Origin: Bacteroidota bacterium
Lineage (GTDB): Bacteria > Bacteroidota > Bacteroidia > B-17B0 > Aurantibacillaceae
Assembly (NCBI GenBank): GCA_947450025.1
Contig: CANFTW010000016.1
Location: 1 to 64,000 of the forward strand
Direction of reading: 5' to 3'
Length of the DNA stretch: 64,000 nt
The translations under genes were made by a program, and so were the position numbers. How positions within the stretch are numbered: the stretch's first letter is position 1; every line of letters begins with the position of its first letter. The notes below the pieces were generated by a model. It was not told the origin of the DNA, made no database searches, and saw only the letters and a list, made by a program, of their open reading frames with translations. Below are positions 61,706-64,000 of this stretch, in pieces.

Positions 61706-63700
61706 CTACTTAATAATAGTTCTTCCTAAAATTTTATTGACACGCTTTTTTTGGTTTTCAAGAAGAATCACAAACTCATAAACGTTTTTGTTCTCAAAAG
61801 GATCAGCTGTTTTAATTAATTCTTTAGCTTCTTTAAGAATTTGACTTAATCTTTTTTCTTTTAAACTAAATAATTGATGTTCAATTCCTTTCTTTATAAA
61901 ATGAACTTCTTGTGGAACATTGACCCCAAACTTTTCCCATTTGTAGCTAACGGTATCCGAAAAAGAAGCGATATCTATAGCAACTTGAGAAACTGCAGGA
62001 TTTGAATGATGAATAAATGTTTGCAACGTAGGAATAATGCCATTTTCTAATTCATGATGAAATTCATCTAATACCATTTGATAAATAGGATTAATAAATT
62101 GCAGATTATCTCTCCATAATTCAAAAATCACAAACTCACATACTGTTAACTGAAAAGATTGTTCGGTGTGATCTGTATCCTCTGCTTCAACATCCACTAA
62201 AACATTTCCATACTGCATCATCATGCGCAGTAATTCCTTCTCTTCACTATCCAATATTGGATCTTTCACTTTTTCTTCTTCTAAATACGTATCTAGAGGA
62301 ATATCATCAATTGGGTAATTACCTTGCTGTTGATTGTCTTTTTGTACTGAAGGTGCAGTTTTACCGGTTTTTTTACGAATGAGTTTATTGATTTCAATTT
62401 GTAAAACCTGTTCGCTAATGTCCATGATTCGCGAACATTCCTTTACATATACCGAACGGTTAATCGCATCTGGAATCACCGAAATACTTTCAACGATATC
62501 TTTAATTAATTCAGCGCGCTTAATGGGATCGTGTTCAACTTCTTTATAAAGTAAGCTCGTTTTAAAAGCAATAAAATCTTTGCTATTGATTTTAATAAAC
62601 TCTTTAAACTCTTCATTAGTTACTTTTTTACTATAAGAATCCGGATCATCGCCGTCAGGAAACAACAGTACTCTTACATTCATCCCCTCTTCCAAAATCA
62701 AATCTATTCCTCTAAAACTAGCTTTAATACCAGCCACATCACCATCATATAAAATGGTAATATTTTTAGTAAAGCGATGAATTAATTTGATTTGTTCAAC
62801 CGTTAACGATGTTCCTGAAGATGCTACTACATTTTCGATACCAGATTGATGCATCGAAATCACATCCGTATAACCTTCAACTAAATAACAGTTATCATCT
62901 TGTATAATAGTTTTCTTTGCTTGAAACAAGCCATACAAGGTTTTACTCTTATCGTAAATATCGGTTTGCGGAGAGTTAATATACTTCGCTAATTTTTTAT
63001 CGCTCGTTAAAATTCTACCTCCAAAACCAATGACCTTTCCAGATATATTATGAATTGGGAACATCACACGACCTGTGTATCTATCAAAAATATCTTTCTC
63101 TGTTATTGGAGTTCCTTCTACATGATTATTTGATAAAATCGACATCCCAGTCTTTACCAAATACTCAGGCTTGTAACCATTCTTCACCGCTGTTTCCGAA
63201 AACTTGCGCCTCTCTTCCGAACTATAACCTAAATTAAATTTATCTATCGTTGCTTGTGAAAACCCTCTTTCTTTAAAATAGCCTAACCCAATAGAACGAC
63301 CTAAATCATCGTTCATCAACAAATCAGCAAAATACTTTTGCGCGTATTGCATCACAATGTATAAACTTTCTTTTTCGTTTTGTTGCGCTTTTTCTTCTAC
63401 ACTTATCTCCTTCTCTACAACCTCGATTCCATATTTATTTGCCAAATACCTTAAAGCCTCTGGATAAGATAAACTCTCCAAATCCATAATAAAATTAACA
63501 GCTGTACCTGATTTACCACATCCAAAACATTTGTAAATTCCTTTAGCAGGCGATACTGTAAACGAAGGCGATTTCTCGCCATGAAAAGGACATAATCCTA
63601 ATAAATTAGCTCCCCGCTTTTTTAGGGTAATAAAATCACCAATCACGTCCTCTACTCGAGCCGCATCAATAATTTTATCTATCGTTAATTTAGGTATCAA
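61706..63700 (-). CDS. dnaG: DNA primase
   Basis: DnaG makes RNA primers for replication at the fork. The 664-residue protein has an N-terminal CHC2-type zinc finger (CPFHGEKSPSF...CFGCGKSG, about 37-65), the RNA polymerase domain with the toprim acids (YLVEGYTDVISMHQ and ILYDGDVAGIKAS, about 260-325), and a C-terminal helicase-binding region. The start is TTG, giving the conserved MIPKLTIDKIID. No ATG is possible before an in-frame stop. Its last 134 bases are duplicated at 56175. Confidence 0.96.
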   Translation of the reverse strand: MIPKLTIDKIIDAARVEDVIGDFITLKKRGANLLGLCPFHGEKSPSFTVSPAKGIYKCFGCGKSGTAVNFIMDLESLSYPEALRYLANKYGIEVVEKEISVEEKAQQNEKESLYIVMQYAQKYFADLLMNDDLGRSIGLGYFKERGFSQATIDKFNLGYSSEERRKFSETAVKNGYKPEYLVKTGMSILSNNHVEGTPITEKDIFDRYTGRVMFPIHNISGKVIGFGGRILTSDKKLAKYINSPQTDIYDKSKTLYGLFQAKKTIIQDDNCYLVEGYTDVISMHQSGIENVVASSGTSLTVEQIKLIHRFTKNITILYDGDVAGIKASFRGIDLILEEGMNVRVLLFPDGDDPDSYSKKVTNEEFKEFIKINSKDFIAFKTSLLYKEVEHDPIKRAELIKDIVESISVIPDAINRSVYVKECSRIMDISEQVLQIEINKLIRKKTGKTAPSVQKDNQQQGNYPIDDIPLDTYLEEEKVKDPILDSEEKELLRMMMQYGNVLVDVEAEDTDHTEQSFQLTVCEFVIFELWRDNLQFINPIYQMVLDEFHHELENGIIPTLQTFIHHSNPAVSQVAIDIASFSDTVSYKWEKFGVNVPQEVHFIKKGIEHQLFSLKEKRLSQILKEAKELIKTADPFENKNVYEFVILLENQKKRVNKILGRTIIK

Positions 63701-63737
63701 AAAAATGTAATTTTATCCTGTAAATATAAAAGCAATT

Positions 63738-64000
63738 ATGAGAATTTTAAAGATACATTTTTTATTGCTTATGGCACTTATTTCTGTCGAAATTAAAGCA
63801 CAAACCACGGCCTTATTACCTCAGAAAGTGTTTGATTTTATTAAACAAAAACGATTTGACGAGTTGTTTAAATTAGTTGATACGTCAGGACTTACAAAAG
63901 ATTTTCTAGCTTCGCAAAGAGCTCAAATGGAAACTAATTTTACTCAATTTGGCAAAGTAAAAAAATTGATTGCTATATATGAAGATGAGGCTGGTGTAAA
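63738..64000 (+). CDS. N-terminal part of a secreted protein, cut by the window end
   Basis: ATG at 63738 opens a frame that continues past 64000. It encodes a signal peptide (MRILKIHFLLLMALISVEIKA, cleavage before QTT) and then a helical region (KVFDFIKQKRFDELFKLVD, then FGKVKKLIAIYEDE). This pattern resembles DUF3887-type N-terminal domains found before hydrolases, but that is weak. It is divergent from dnaG, with 37 bases between them. No further description is possible without more sequence. Confidence 0.6.
   Translation, partial: MRILKIHFLLLMALISVEIKAQTTALLPQKVFDFIKQKRFDELFKLVDTSGLTKDFLASQRAQMETNFTQFGKVKKLIAIYEDEAGV

Overview
The window is AT-rich chromosomal DNA from a member of the Bacteroidota, probably Flavobacteriales-like or a close relative. 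Three things support this. Secreted proteins carry type IX secretion (T9SS) sorting domains of both type A and type B. Promoters have the Bacteroidota form, TTTG or TTG, about 19 bases, then TAnnTTTG or TATCTTTA. Many families typical of the phylum occur (DUF4175, DUF4421, GT2-DUF2062, SprB repeats). No rRNA, tRNA, CRISPR array or insertion sequence was seen.

Layout. 1-1010: short secreted or lipoprotein ORFs with repeated boundary sequences that look like the end of a cassette array. 1016-7127: purD, a basic secreted protein, the selenium pair mnmH-selD, and dxs. 7188-12024: a tight four-gene operon (DUF4175 coiled-coil membrane protein, RsbW-like ATPase, ybeY, secreted protein). 12021-24951: an ABC exporter, rpmH, a secreted GH18/CUB protein, glycosyltransferases, gcvT, comB, an rRNA pseudouridine synthase, and envelope proteins. 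24998-33090: a WG-repeat protein, a very large orphan sensor histidine kinase, and a TMTC-like membrane glycosyltransferase with TPRs. 33167-38620: an accessory stretch of small genes, several with their own promoter (OmpA-like, Sel1, DoxX-like, lipoprotein, DUF1801, VanW-like and others). 38667-45285: a TPR-SpoIIE phosphatase, radA, dnaX, a CarboxypepD-reg-like secreted protein with an unusual start, and purN. 45382-63700: two paralogous giant SprB-repeat T9SS type B surface proteins (3410 and 1535 residues), each just downstream of a small secreted-protein gene, followed on the minus strand side by dnaG. 63738-64000: the start of another secreted protein.

The most notable structure is at the two giant genes. 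A 131-base remnant of the 3' end of dnaG, including the stop codon, lies between them at 56175-56305. It shares a 37-base exact core with intact dnaG, in the same orientation and 5531 bases away. The 1535-residue adhesin and its small partner are therefore bracketed by direct repeats of the dnaG 3' end. This is the footprint expected of a tandem duplication or of insertion of an adhesin module into the dnaG 3' end. The larger protein also contains an exact 1152-base (384-residue) higher-order repeat made of five SprB repeats.

Functionally the window mixes housekeeping (purine synthesis, isoprenoids, DNA replication and repair, ribosome maturation, glycine cleavage, tRNA selenation) with envelope and secretion functions. 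The T9SS machinery itself is not here. Several conserved proteins (the RsbW-like ATPase, the SpoIIE phosphatase and the orphan kinase) suggest regulation by phosphorylation.
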